Below the pieces are notes generated by a model that did not search any database, was not told the DNA's origin, and worked only from the letters and a program-made list of their open reading frames with translations. DNA of 8,739 nucleotides from CBCPMX01 sp965120355 (lineage in GTDB: Bacteria > Bacillota > Clostridia > Oscillospirales > Oscillospiraceae): positions 1 through 8,739 of the forward strand of contig CBCPMX010000104.1 of NCBI GenBank assembly GCA_965120355.1, written 5' to 3'. Position numbers and translations under genes: made by a program. Position 1 is the stretch's first letter, and each line of letters begins with the position of its first letter. Of this stretch, positions 1 through 7,800 are shown in pieces.

Positions 1-1
1 T

Positions 2-64
2 TACTACGGGGTTTCTCCAGCGGAATACCGGCAGCGCCTCCATTCGGATCCGGACGGCGCATAA
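2..64 (+). CDS. AraC-family transcriptional regulator, C-terminal end (partial)
   Basis: The window opens inside a plus-strand frame whose last 20 residues begin YYGVSPAEYRQRL and end at a TAA at 62-64. The pattern [FY]-x-G-[VM]-S-P-x-x-Y-R is the hallmark of the second helix-turn-helix of AraC/XylS regulators, where it sits at the very end of the DNA-binding domain. Only this tail is visible, so the ligand-binding part and the start are unknown. It converges on the glycoside hydrolase gene, with 16 bases between the two stop codons. AraC proteins next to sugar genes usually activate them in response to the sugar, so this is a plausible regulator of the locus (inference). The family call is fairly sure although the fragment is short. 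Confidence 0.75.
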   Translation, partial: YYGVSPAEYRQRLHSDPDGA

Positions 65-79
65 CAGCCGCTGCCGGAG

Positions 80-94
80 TTCAGGCATCCTGAA
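80..94. repeat. Small perfect inverted repeat at the end of the glycoside hydrolase gene
   Basis: TTCAGG, a three-base loop, then CCTGAA. It overlaps the TGA stop of the hydrolase and lies in the 16-base convergent gap with the AraC gene. Neither strand has a T-run after it, so it is a weak terminator candidate at best. Confidence 0.3.
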
Positions 95-2702
95 TATATA
101 CTGCAGCCTCGCCGAAAATTCCCGCAGCCTCTATCGGGGCAAGTGCGCCGCCGATGGCGCCCATCACCGTATGATGCCTCCGCATATACCGGTCCAGTGT
201 GTTTGCGACCTCAATGCGCAGCGTATTTTCCCCCTGGCGCAAGTATCCGCTCAAATCAAACCGATATGGCGGCGCAATCCGTACGCCAGCCTCCTGGCCA
301 TTGATCCAGACTTGGCAGCCTTCAAAGACATGCTCCAGGCACAGCGCTGCCTGTCTGCCGCATTCCTCCAGAGAAAACGTGGTCTCATAAGCCATATATC
401 CGGAAAAGTCCGGTTTCCGGGTTCCCAGGTTCTCTAAGGTATCCAGTTCTATCTGATCCCGAAATGCCGGATATTCCTTACCGCTGCAAAAGCTGACCTG
501 CCAGGGGCCTGCCAACGCCAGTCTGCAGCCCTCGGCCTCGGGCGCTGGAATCAGCCGTTCCTGCTCCTGTCCAGAGATCAACAGCACCAACTGGCAGGGC
601 TCCAGCGTCAACGTCACGGTATCGCCCTGCTGTTCCACCGGCCGCAGCACATTGTCCATAGCGTCGTAAACGCAAAGCGGTTTGCCGCTTCGCAGCCGGA
701 TCTTACCGGAGAAGGTCTCGGACACACTTTCGTTGGAGAATATGTACAGATCCTCATCGCCCCGGTAATGGGCATAGACGACTTTCTCACAGGGCGTTTC
801 CAGCTGAATATCCCACAAGTCATACTGCTTTAATGCTGCAATCAGCTGCGGCGTGGGAACCGCCTCTGGCAGCGCAGGCACAGGCCCTCCTTCGCACAAG
901 CCGGCAGGCGTCCGGTCGAGGATGACCACGGGGAAGCCGGAAGCTGCAAATTGGGCAACTTTCTCAGGCAGATATGCGGCGCCAGGAATCACCAGCGCCT
1001 GATATGCATTCCCGTTTACTACCAGCTGTCCATCCGTCTCGGCGCAAAACTGTGCCGGCTGGGAAAACACATCTGCGGGCAGAATGTCAAAATCAATCTG
1101 ATGTTCAGTGAGCAGCCGTGCTGCAGCGTCACAAGTAGAATACTCGCCCGACCACTCGGCCTCCGCAAAATAGAGCAATGCCACTGGCGCCACACGCCTG
1201 TCTTCTGAAATCAAATGGCAGATTCGGTTCATATACTGCATCAAGTATCCAAAGTGGCGGTATTGCGGGTTGTGTCCGTGGGCATAAAAGTGAGGCGGAA
1301 ATTCCGGATCCGGAAACGCCTTTGGCGTAAAGGCATGGGGAACATAGTAATTCACGCCCCGGATTAGGAAATGATCTGCCAGATACTTCATTTCCCGTAC
1401 GCCTTCCTGCCAACCATACGCTCCAAAAATTTCGCACAGACTGCGGTTGCGCTGCTTTGGCAGGATCCGCGCCGCAGAAGACGCCAGCTTGCCCAGCACA
1501 TAATGATAGAAGCTGCCGTCGCCGGGACGCACGCGCATGGCGTCCTCGCCTCCTGGAAACACCTGACCGCCGATATCGTCAATGCCTGCCATATGCTGGC
1601 CGGAAATTGCCCGGAAATAGTGCCCCATGCCGCAGCCCAGCCTGGTATGCTGATTCAAATCTTCAATGACATGGCCTACGAAGTCCACACCGTGCGCTTC
1701 GCACCATTGGCCGATTTGTTCCGAAAAATTCTTCTGTACCAGCCGGGTCACAATATCCATGTAGCGATACCGGATTTCTGCATCCGCGTCCGCATTGTCA
1801 GATCCATACCAAAGCCGGGGCAGCGTCCGCGCCCAATCCTCCCCCAGCGCTTCTTTCAGACAGCGTTCCAACTCTTCGCACCAGGGCAGCTGCATTTGGG
1901 CGTTGCGCCCGATGGACTCGTCAAAATTGTAACCGGACGTATTTCCAATCATGGGTTCGTCAGCGAAAAAGCCTGCGAAAGTTTTTCCGAAATCCGCGCT
2001 ATAGCGGCTATAGTGCGGCTCGTAAACCTTGTCCAAAATCACCCGGACAGAGTCACGGTCCAGCAAATTGGGGATCGCGCTGTTGCCGCCGCCATTACGG
2101 GTACGGTAAAGAATGGTCACACGCCAGCGGCCCTTTGGTACATCCCAGCGGAGGATACCAGCCTCCACCTGCGCTGTCAGATCTACAGGTTCTCCCAGCA
2201 GTTTATTGTCCCGCCCCAGTGCCCAGGCCGTCACTGCCACCAGGGAATTGTCCTCAAACACCTTAGCCGGAGGCCCTGGCATGCCTCTGTCCGGCATTCC
2301 CATGACCGGTCTCGGCGCAATGATATCCGCCACATCGATTTCTATGGCGGGCATGGGGCCAGGCACATCCACAACCGCTTTGGCCAGATATTGTTTTGTC
2401 AGGCACGGATACTCTTCGTCCATATGCATATACCCGTTGAAGATGTGCGCCATGTCCAAAACCCAAACCTTCATGCCTCGCTTGCGCGCCTCGTCCAGAA
2501 TGATGTCCATGTCGTGAAACCACTGCGGTCCGCAGAAATCAGGATGCGGACGGGACTCCACCGCTACCGCGCCGATATTCGCTTCTTGAATTGCCGCCAT
2601 ATAGGTTCGCAGTGTCTCCTCGTCTTCTCCATGCTGCCAAAAGAACGGAAAAATATAGTTCTCTCCCTGGTTTGATAAGAGATCCTGAAGTTGCTTTTTC
2701 AC
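81..2702 (-). CDS. GH106-like glycoside hydrolase (alpha-L-rhamnosidase-like), cytoplasmic, 873 aa
   Basis: The start is GTG at 2702, seven bases after a perfect AGGAGG (2710-2715). There is no signal peptide, so the enzyme should act in the cytoplasm on imported glycosides. Residues 15-90 (FPFFWQHGEDEE, VESRPHPDFCGP, WFHDMDIILDEARKRGMKVW) match the N-terminal barrel of a Clostridia family annotated as glycosyl hydrolase or alpha-L-rhamnosidase (GH106-like). Candidate acidic catalytic residues are E249 in FFADEP, E347 in VGHVIEDLN and E424 in CEIFGAYGW; I cannot tell which are catalytic. Residues about 500-610 look like an alpha/beta domain of beta-galactosidase type. Residues about 725-872 form a GH2-like jelly roll (AGPWQVSF, VFEGCQVWINGQEAG, LRQGENTLRIEVANTL). 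Exact substrate is unknown; rhamnosides or other plant glycosides are the best guess. It has its own promoter, so it is probably transcribed separately from the kinase-isomerase operon. Confidence 0.8.
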   Translation of the reverse strand: MKKQLQDLLSNQGENYIFPFFWQHGEDEETLRTYMAAIQEANIGAVAVESRPHPDFCGPQWFHDMDIILDEARKRGMKVWVLDMAHIFNGYMHMDEEYPCLTKQYLAKAVVDVPGPMPAIEIDVADIIAPRPVMGMPDRGMPGPPAKVFEDNSLVAVTAWALGRDNKLLGEPVDLTAQVEAGILRWDVPKGRWRVTILYRTRNGGGNSAIPNLLDRDSVRVILDKVYEPHYSRYSADFGKTFAGFFADEPMIGNTSGYNFDESIGRNAQMQLPWCEELERCLKEALGEDWARTLPRLWYGSDNADADAEIRYRYMDIVTRLVQKNFSEQIGQWCEAHGVDFVGHVIEDLNQHTRLGCGMGHYFRAISGQHMAGIDDIGGQVFPGGEDAMRVRPGDGSFYHYVLGKLASSAARILPKQRNRSLCEIFGAYGWQEGVREMKYLADHFLIRGVNYYVPHAFTPKAFPDPEFPPHFYAHGHNPQYRHFGYLMQYMNRICHLISEDRRVAPVALLYFAEAEWSGEYSTCDAAARLLTEHQIDFDILPADVFSQPAQFCAETDGQLVVNGNAYQALVIPGAAYLPEKVAQFAASGFPVVILDRTPAGLCEGGPVPALPEAVPTPQLIAALKQYDLWDIQLETPCEKVVYAHYRGDEDLYIFSNESVSETFSGKIRLRSGKPLCVYDAMDNVLRPVEQQGDTVTLTLEPCQLVLLISGQEQERLIPAPEAEGCRLALAGPWQVSFCSGKEYPAFRDQIELDTLENLGTRKPDFSGYMAYETTFSLEECGRQAALCLEHVFEGCQVWINGQEAGVRIAPPYRFDLSGYLRQGENTLRIEVANTLDRYMRRHHTVMGAIGGALAPIEAAGIFGEAAVYIQDA

Positions 2703-2709
2703 AGAAATT

Positions 2710-2716
2710 CCTCCTT
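2710..2716 (-). promoter_or_regulatory. Ribosome binding site fixing a GTG start
   Basis: On the minus strand AAGGAGG is followed by seven bases and then GTG AAA AAG CAA. This decides in favour of GTG at 2702 as the start of the glycoside hydrolase, as no ATG in frame lies nearby with a comparable site. Confidence 0.85.
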
Positions 2717-2732
2717 GCTCTTTATCTGGTCA

Positions 2733-2745
2733 AGGCGCCGCGCCT
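2733..2745. repeat. GC-rich inverted repeat in the hydrolase leader
   Basis: Perfect 6-1-6 inverted repeat, AGGCGC-C-GCGCCT on the plus strand, between the promoter and the ribosome binding site of the glycoside hydrolase. It may be chance in GC-rich DNA or a regulator half-site pair. Confidence 0.3.
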
Positions 2746-2791
2746 CCGGCAATCCGCTGCTCCAGACAAGCTTCCTGCTTGATATGGCCAC

Positions 2792-2820
2792 AGTATAAAA
2801 TACCTGCCGGGTCCTGACAA
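2792..2820 (-). promoter_or_regulatory. Sigma-A promoter of the glycoside hydrolase gene
   Basis: Minus strand: TTGTCA (plus 2815-2820), a 17-base spacer, then TATACT (plus 2792-2797). Each hexamer matches consensus at five of six positions and the spacing is ideal. Transcription would start near 2785, giving a leader of about 80 bases. The leader contains a GC-rich inverted repeat at 2733-2745 (AGGCGC, one base, GCGCCT) and a 5-bp stem at 2767-2781 (CAAGC/GCTTG). Either could bind a regulator or affect translation, but I see no specific operator. Confidence 0.7.
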
Positions 2821-2958
2821 TGACCAAATCTGCACTCATGTTAACCAAAAGCTTCTTTCCATGGGCTCCCGCTCTGTGCCGTCCAAAAACAGAGTTCTCT
2901 ACCAGCACGTATGACTTCTCAGCCGCCGGCCGGCCATCCACGGGCATTGACAAAGCAG

Positions 2959-2992
2959 AAAAAACCGGTCGGCAGTACAGACTGCTGGCCGG
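2959..2992 (-). terminator. spoIIID: Rho-independent terminator of the SpoIIID-like gene
   Basis: On the minus strand an 11-base arm (CCGGCCAGCAG), a six-base loop and CTGCCGACCGG pair at 9 of 11 positions and are followed directly by six T residues (plus A-run 2959-2964). It lies about 45 bases after the stop of the SpoIIID-like gene and isolates it from the hydrolase promoter further downstream. Confidence 0.6.
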
Positions 2993-3037
2993 AAACCGTT
3001 CTTATGCTCCTTATTCCTGCAGCAAGACGCATCCATT

Positions 3038-3244
3038 TCATAAGCTCAAACACCGCAATCGTTCTGATGCAATGCGCCGCATGCTCCACCGTATGGCTCG
3101 CTGCAAACCGTTCCATTCTGTTACATCCGCATGTACAGTTGACTTGGAAATTCCAAATTCTTTTGCAGCGGCACGGACGGTTGCCTTGTTTTCGATGATG
3201 TATACGGCCAGGTCACAGGCCCGCCGTTCTATGGTTTCTCGCAT
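3038..3244 (-). CDS. spoIIID: SpoIIID-like helix-turn-helix sporulation regulator, short form (68 aa)
   Basis: Residues 1-43 (MRETIERRAC, then VYIIENKATVRAAAKEFGIS, KSTVHADVTE) match the N-terminal DNA-binding half of SpoIIID, the mother-cell transcription factor of sporulation (family pattern ERxxxIxxYIxExxxTVRxxAKxFGxSKSTVHxDxTER). The start is firm: GGGAGG lies just upstream with good spacing. After VTE the match ends. Family members continue ERL...INP and a basic RHxRGGxAT segment to about 80-93 residues, but here the last 25 residues (WNGLQRAIRW...) are unrelated and the frame stops early. A small indel near 3116 could explain this: shifting frame there restores ER but not a convincing tail. 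It has its own terminator. It could be a decayed extra copy, a truncated repressor, or a sequence error. Family call is firm; functionality is doubtful. Confidence 0.65.
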   Translation of the reverse strand: MRETIERRACDLAVYIIENKATVRAAAKEFGISKSTVHADVTEWNGLQRAIRWSMRRIASERLRCLSL

Positions 3245-3262
3245 GTGGCACCTCCCTGCATA

Positions 3263-3290
3263 TTGCTTGCATTGCAGTTTATGCAGGCAA
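3263..3290. repeat. Dyad upstream of the SpoIIID-like gene
   Basis: Plus-strand arms TTGCTTGCAT (3263-3272) and ATGCAGGCAA (3281-3290) are inverted copies with one mismatch, separated by eight bases. The dyad overlaps the putative -10 element and lies 19 bases before the start codon, a position suited to an operator or a leader hairpin. Confidence 0.4.
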
Positions 3291-3302
3291 ATTGAAAGCT
3301 AT
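3276..3302 (-). promoter_or_regulatory. Possible sigma-E-type promoter of the SpoIIID-like gene
   Basis: Minus strand: ATA (plus 3300-3302), 16 bases, then CATAAACT (plus 3276-3283). The sporulation sigma-E pattern is ATA, 16-18 bases, CATACAnT, so the -10 differs at one fixed position. spoIIID is a sigma-E target in Bacillus subtilis, which makes the match meaningful but not conclusive. No good sigma-A promoter is visible here. Confidence 0.3.
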
Positions 3303-3680
3303 GCGTTTGCCCTGTTTTGTCAGGCCCGTTCTAAACTGCCATCTCTGAAATCACGCATACTCCTGGGAGATGCATATGACGTCATATGCTGCACCACAGG
3401 ACCGGCGCCGAAACTGCCGCCAATTCCCAGTACGGAACCCTGCGGCATATGGAACGTGCACAATGTTTGGGGCCATGAAAACAACCCGGACGGGCGAGTT
3501 GCTGCCGTTGACGGAGGCTCCTCTTTGTAAGGAACCGCCCTGTATTCGTCCCAAAACAGGCAGCAAGTCATCACGGCGCCATCTATTCATACACTGTATT
3601 CCGGCAGCAGCCCCTGCATGTATTTACAGCACAATTTACTAAGACAGCAAGCGTTCCATCGCATTGCCGCCAAATCGAAT
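3303..3680. other. Sparse region without a supportable gene
   Basis: No recognised protein or RNA gene lies here. On the minus strand two overlapping short frames (3351-3590 and 3320-3574) each look coding-like over part of their length: the first around residues GASVNGSN...VHVPYA, the second after a shift, GSVLGIGGSFGAG. This is what a gene broken by a frameshift might leave, but I recognise no family and neither frame has a clear ribosome binding site. The segment also holds the 18-base palindrome listed separately. Confidence 0.4.
3372..3389. repeat. Perfect 18-base palindrome
   Basis: GCATATGACGTCATATGC reads identically on both strands with no spacer. With no loop it is a poor RNA hairpin and a better candidate for a binding site of a dimeric regulator. 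It lies 127 bases upstream of the SpoIIID-like start, in DNA with no clear gene. Confidence 0.6.
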
Positions 3681-3715
3681 CCTCCCCGCACCGCCTGTAT
3701 GGCGGTGCGGGGAGG
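3681..3715. terminator. Strong hairpin, probable terminator of the kinase-isomerase operon
   Basis: Two perfect 15-base arms (CCTCCCCGCACCGCC and its complement) flank a five-base loop. The hairpin lies about 115 bases after the stop of the isomerase gene. On the minus strand it is followed by ATTCGATTTGG, a weak T-tract; on the plus strand by CGCTGTTTTGC. A terminator is the simplest reading given its stability and place, but the poor T-tract leaves room for a stabilising 3' end or a bidirectional element. Confidence 0.55.
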
Positions 3716-3828
3716 CGCTGTTTTGCTCAGCATGCGCAATCCGGACGATTGTTTCGATCGCAGCAGCACAACCCGTCATGGACCAGTCACGCCCGTTTAT
3801 TCAGGTACTGCGAAATTCCGCATGCCAC

Positions 3829-5301
<1,473 letters not shown>

Positions 5302-5309
5302 ACGATGTT

Positions 5310-5317
5310 CCTCCTCA
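5310..5317 (-). promoter_or_regulatory. Ribosome binding site merged with the kinase stop codon
   Basis: The minus strand reads TGAGGAGG: the TGA ends the kinase and its final A begins the AGGAGG of the isomerase. This supports translational coupling and fixes the isomerase start at 5301. Confidence 0.8.
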
Positions 5318-6790
5318 TTGTAAACTCTGAAACAGGGCTTTGACGCTTGGGTAAATTTGCCGGAATTGCTGGTACCGCGCCTCATACCGGTCCATCAATT
5401 CCGTTTCCGGGGACACGGTGTCCAAGACCCGCACCAATGCGCCGGATGCCTCCGCCACACTGGAAAACGCGCCGCGTGACACCATCGCCAGCATGGCCGC
5501 ACCGTAGCCCGGCCCCTGCTCCGTCTGGAGCGAATCCAGCGGAATTTGCAGTACATTGGCCAAAATTCTTCGCCAAAGGGGACTCTTTGCGCCGCCACCG
5601 CACACAGCTGCCCGGGGAACCGGAAGATCCAGACTGCGCGCCACCTCCAGGCTGTCTCGCAGGGCAAAAGCCACGCCTTCCAGCACCGCCTGCACCAGGC
5701 TGGCACGGCTGGTGTCCAGGGTCATTCCGATGAAGGTCCCCCGGGCGGCGGTATCGTTGATAGGAGATCGCTCGCCCATGAGATACGGAAGAAAATAGAC
5801 CGGATTCCGCCCCAGGCACTCCCCGGCAATGGCGGCCTGTTCGGCGGTATAGTCCGTGGTATGGAGAATCTGCTGGCAGAACCACTGGTTGCAGCTTGCC
5901 GCAGACAGCATACAGCCCAGCAGATGATATCCGCCGTCGGCGTGGGCAAAGCTGTGCAGGGCGTTGTGCGGATCCATACCAAAGGTGTCTGACGAAATAA
6001 ACAATGTGCCGGAGGTGCCCAGAGAAATGCTGCAGCCCCCCGCGCCCACGGTCCCGGTACCCACTGCGGCGGCGGCGTTGTCGCCCGCTCCTGCGCAAAC
6101 CGTCACTCCCGGCCGCAGCCCCAACTCCGCCGCCACCTCCGGCAGCACCGTCCCCACCGTCTCATAGCTTTCAAACAGGGTGGGCAGTTGGCGCTCCGCA
6201 ATGCCGCAGATATCCAGCATTTCTCTGCACCAGCGCTTGTTGGCCACATCCAGCAGCAGCGTCCCGGAGGCGTCGGAGTAGTCGGTACAGTGAACGCCGG
6301 TAAGACGGTAATTGAGGTAGTCCTTAGGCAGCAGGATCTTTTGGATTCTCTGGAAATTTTCCGGCTCGTTCCGCTGCATCCACAACAGCTTTGGCGCAGT
6401 AAAGCCGGCAAAGGCAATATTTGCAGTATAGCCGCTCAGCCGCTGCCGGCCCACTGTCTCATTGAGCCAGTCCGTCTCCGCCGCCGTTCGGCCGTCGTTC
6501 CACAAAATAGCCGGGCGGATGACCCGATCCTGCGCATCCAAAGCCACCAGGCCGTGCATTTGTCCGGCCACGCCCAGGGCCGTCACCTGCGCGGCATCTA
6601 CCCCCTCTAACAGTTCCGGGACCCCAGTGCGGCAGGCGTTCCACCAATCCTCCGGATCCTGTTCTGACCAGCCAGGTTGAGGAAAGTGCAACGGATACGA
6701 GCGGGATACGGTGCGCAGCACCGTTCCGCTCTCATCCACCAACAGAAATTTACAGGCCGAGGTGCCAAGATCAATTCCAATGTATAACAC
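5315..6790 (-). CDS. xylB: Xylulokinase-type FGGY carbohydrate kinase (491 aa)
   Basis: This should phosphorylate a ketose, by family D-xylulose to D-xylulose 5-phosphate, feeding the pentose phosphate pathway. Visible signatures in order are the phosphate-binding IGIDLGTS (residues 4-11), GQMHG with the substrate pair M78-H79, WNDGR at 98-101, GAGDN with the likely catalytic base D237, SLGTSGTLF at 257-264, and CGGGAKSPLWRRILANVL near 398-414. The M-H pair and WNDGR match E. coli XylB closely, and the length is normal. The start chosen is GTG at 6790, preceded by GAGAGG, giving the usual family start MLYIGIDLGTS; upstream ATG codons at 6808 and 6841 lack a ribosome binding site. It is first in a two-gene operon with the isomerase-family protein. 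Other FGGY specificities cannot be excluded, since the partner isomerase is not a classical xylose isomerase. Confidence 0.88.
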   Translation of the reverse strand: MLYIGIDLGTSACKFLLVDESGTVLRTVSRSYPLHFPQPGWSEQDPEDWWNACRTGVPELLEGVDAAQVTALGVAGQMHGLVALDAQDRVIRPAILWNDGRTAAETDWLNETVGRQRLSGYTANIAFAGFTAPKLLWMQRNEPENFQRIQKILLPKDYLNYRLTGVHCTDYSDASGTLLLDVANKRWCREMLDICGIAERQLPTLFESYETVGTVLPEVAAELGLRPGVTVCAGAGDNAAAAVGTGTVGAGGCSISLGTSGTLFISSDTFGMDPHNALHSFAHADGGYHLLGCMLSAASCNQWFCQQILHTTDYTAEQAAIAGECLGRNPVYFLPYLMGERSPINDTAARGTFIGMTLDTSRASLVQAVLEGVAFALRDSLEVARSLDLPVPRAAVCGGGAKSPLWRRILANVLQIPLDSLQTEQGPGYGAAMLAMVSRGAFSSVAEASGALVRVLDTVSPETELMDRYEARYQQFRQIYPSVKALFQSLQ

Positions 6791-6813
6791 GTTTTCACAT
6801 CCTCTCATTGGTG

Positions 6814-6830
6814 CGGTATCCGCGATACCG
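6814..6830. promoter_or_regulatory. Palindrome in the kinase leader, candidate operator
   Basis: Perfect 7-3-7 inverted repeat, CGGTATC-CGC-GATACCG, between the promoter and the kinase start. A further copy of CGGTATC lies at 6867-6873, next to the expected transcription start, 53 bases away in the same orientation. Repeated half-sites flanking the start region suggest binding by a dimeric regulator; a leader hairpin is the alternative. Confidence 0.45.
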
Positions 6831-6880
6831 GCAGCATGCACCGCTCATAAACATCCCCAGGGCGGTCGGTATCTGCCGGC

Positions 6881-6909
6881 ATTATATCACATTTCGCAGC
6901 GCTTGTCAT
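6881..6909 (-). promoter_or_regulatory. Sigma-A promoter of the kinase-isomerase operon
   Basis: Minus strand: ATGACA (plus 6904-6909), a 17-base spacer, then TATAAT (plus 6881-6886), with TGA just before it forming an extended -10. The -10 is perfect and the -35 has one mismatch. Transcription should start near 6874, leaving a leader of about 85 bases that contains the palindrome at 6814-6830. Confidence 0.85.
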
Positions 6910-6958
6910 TGCTGGATTGCGGCTGGAATCCGCAAATCCGGCAGGGCTTTACTGCCGC

Positions 6959-6990
6959 AAAACGCCCCCGCCTGCCAGGCAAGCGGGGGC
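6959..6990 (-). terminator. Rho-independent terminator of the NTF2/SnoaL operon
   Basis: Eight-base GC arms (GCCCCCGC 6964-6971 and GCGGGGGC 6983-6990) enclose an 11-base loop with its own short TGCC/GGCA pairing. On the minus strand the hairpin is followed by GTTTTGC. It lies about 45 bases after the stop of the last NTF2-like gene and before the kinase promoter, separating the two operons. Confidence 0.7.
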
Positions 6991-7035
6991 ATATACAGCG
7001 GGCCGCTCATCTCAATGGCAGCACACTGGCACAGC

Positions 7036-7788
7036 TCAGAAATTGTCCGGGTTATTCCGTCCGGGAGAGAAAGAATGGGCGTCGTCCAGCGTCTCGTAGG
7101 GCTCCGGCCACGGCACCGTTTTCTGCACCGTCTGAACCACGTCATAGTCCACATGCAGCGGGCCAGGATCCGTGACAGGCGGCGGATTGTGATAACCGGG
7201 CTGTGTATAGTTTCCCCGCAGCGCCTGTTCATAGCGGTCATGGGCCCAGTTCCCGTTGTTGTAATCCATGAAGCCGTCTGGGCAGACCTGCTCGTGGAGA
7301 TACTCCCAGCGGCCGTTGTGGTAGACAAAGTCGGAGCCATAGCGCTCATTGAGAATCCGTCCGCCGGACACCAGCGAGTTTTCTCCGCCCATGACAAAGG
7401 GGCCGGGCGTAATGTAGGTAGCCCGGCAGGACTTGCCGTCAGCTGCCACCTCCACCACGCCGGAGCACAGCGCATGACAGCTGTTTTTCTTCATTGCCCG
7501 CGGATCCTTGCGCGCCGCCTCCGGGTCCCGCTCCAGTTCCCGCAGGAACTGCTGGTATGCGCCGGGATCCACCAGACACACGCTGTCCCACCAGATCTGA
7601 TCAAAGCCCACCATGCGGCCAAAGCTGTGCGCCCAAGTTGCATCCTTGCTGCGGTTCCAAATGCCGTCCCACTCCTCCGCGGAGTACATCATGCCGTGAA
7701 GATAGCTGTGGGTAGACTTGATATTCTCGCACTGCTGGCTGCCGAGGGCATTGTGCAGCCGCTGTTCAAAGGTCAATTCCGTTGCCAT
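7036..7788 (-). CDS. NTF2/SnoaL-fold protein with C-terminal extension (250 aa)
   Basis: The protein fits the nuclear transport factor 2-like or SnoaL-like family: an N-terminal helix (LTFEQRLHNAL), then segments rich in W, Y and H (AEEWDGIWNRSKDATWAHSF) and strands (VVEVAADGKSCRATYITPGP; DFVYHNGRWEYLHEQVCPDG). The fold forms a cone-shaped pocket used by lyases, isomerases, cyclases and dehydratases, and also by non-enzymatic proteins, so the reaction cannot be told. Residues about 195-250 are a proline-rich extension ending in PYETLDDAHSF (230-240), a motif shared with the two upstream genes. There is no signal peptide. The start is firm: AGGAGG is seven bases before the ATG, and its first A belongs to the TAA of the preceding gene. 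It is the last gene of its operon. Family call by pattern recognition only. Confidence 0.7.
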   Translation of the reverse strand: MATELTFEQRLHNALGSQQCENIKSTHSYLHGMMYSAEEWDGIWNRSKDATWAHSFGRMVGFDQIWWDSVCLVDPGAYQQFLRELERDPEAARKDPRAMKKNSCHALCSGVVEVAADGKSCRATYITPGPFVMGGENSLVSGGRILNERYGSDFVYHNGRWEYLHEQVCPDGFMDYNNGNWAHDRYEQALRGNYTQPGYHNPPPVTDPGPLHVDYDVVQTVQKTVPWPEPYETLDDAHSFSPGRNNPDNF

Positions 7789-7800
7789 ATCGCTTCCTCC

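Noticed and set aside
1371..2675. Plus-strand open frame of 434 codons inside the glycoside hydrolase
   Set aside because: Fully antisense to a gene with clear motifs, with no domain of its own.
2820..3530. Plus-strand open frame of 236 codons across the sparse region
   Set aside because: No recognisable domain or ribosome binding site, composition is unlike the real genes, and it runs antisense through the SpoIIID-like gene and its terminator.
5302..5385. 28-codon N-terminal extension of the isomerase
   Set aside because: It overlaps the end of the kinase gene, while ATG at 5301 has a perfect ribosome binding site and gives a normal family N-terminus.
6780..6800. Possible catabolite (cre) site around the kinase start codon
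   Set aside because: TGAAAACG matches the left half, but the right half fails at three conserved positions and the site overlaps the ribosome binding site and start codon.
6791..6841. 17-codon N-terminal extension of the kinase
   Set aside because: It would run through the leader palindrome, lacks a ribosome binding site, and the family normally begins a few residues before IGIDLGTS.
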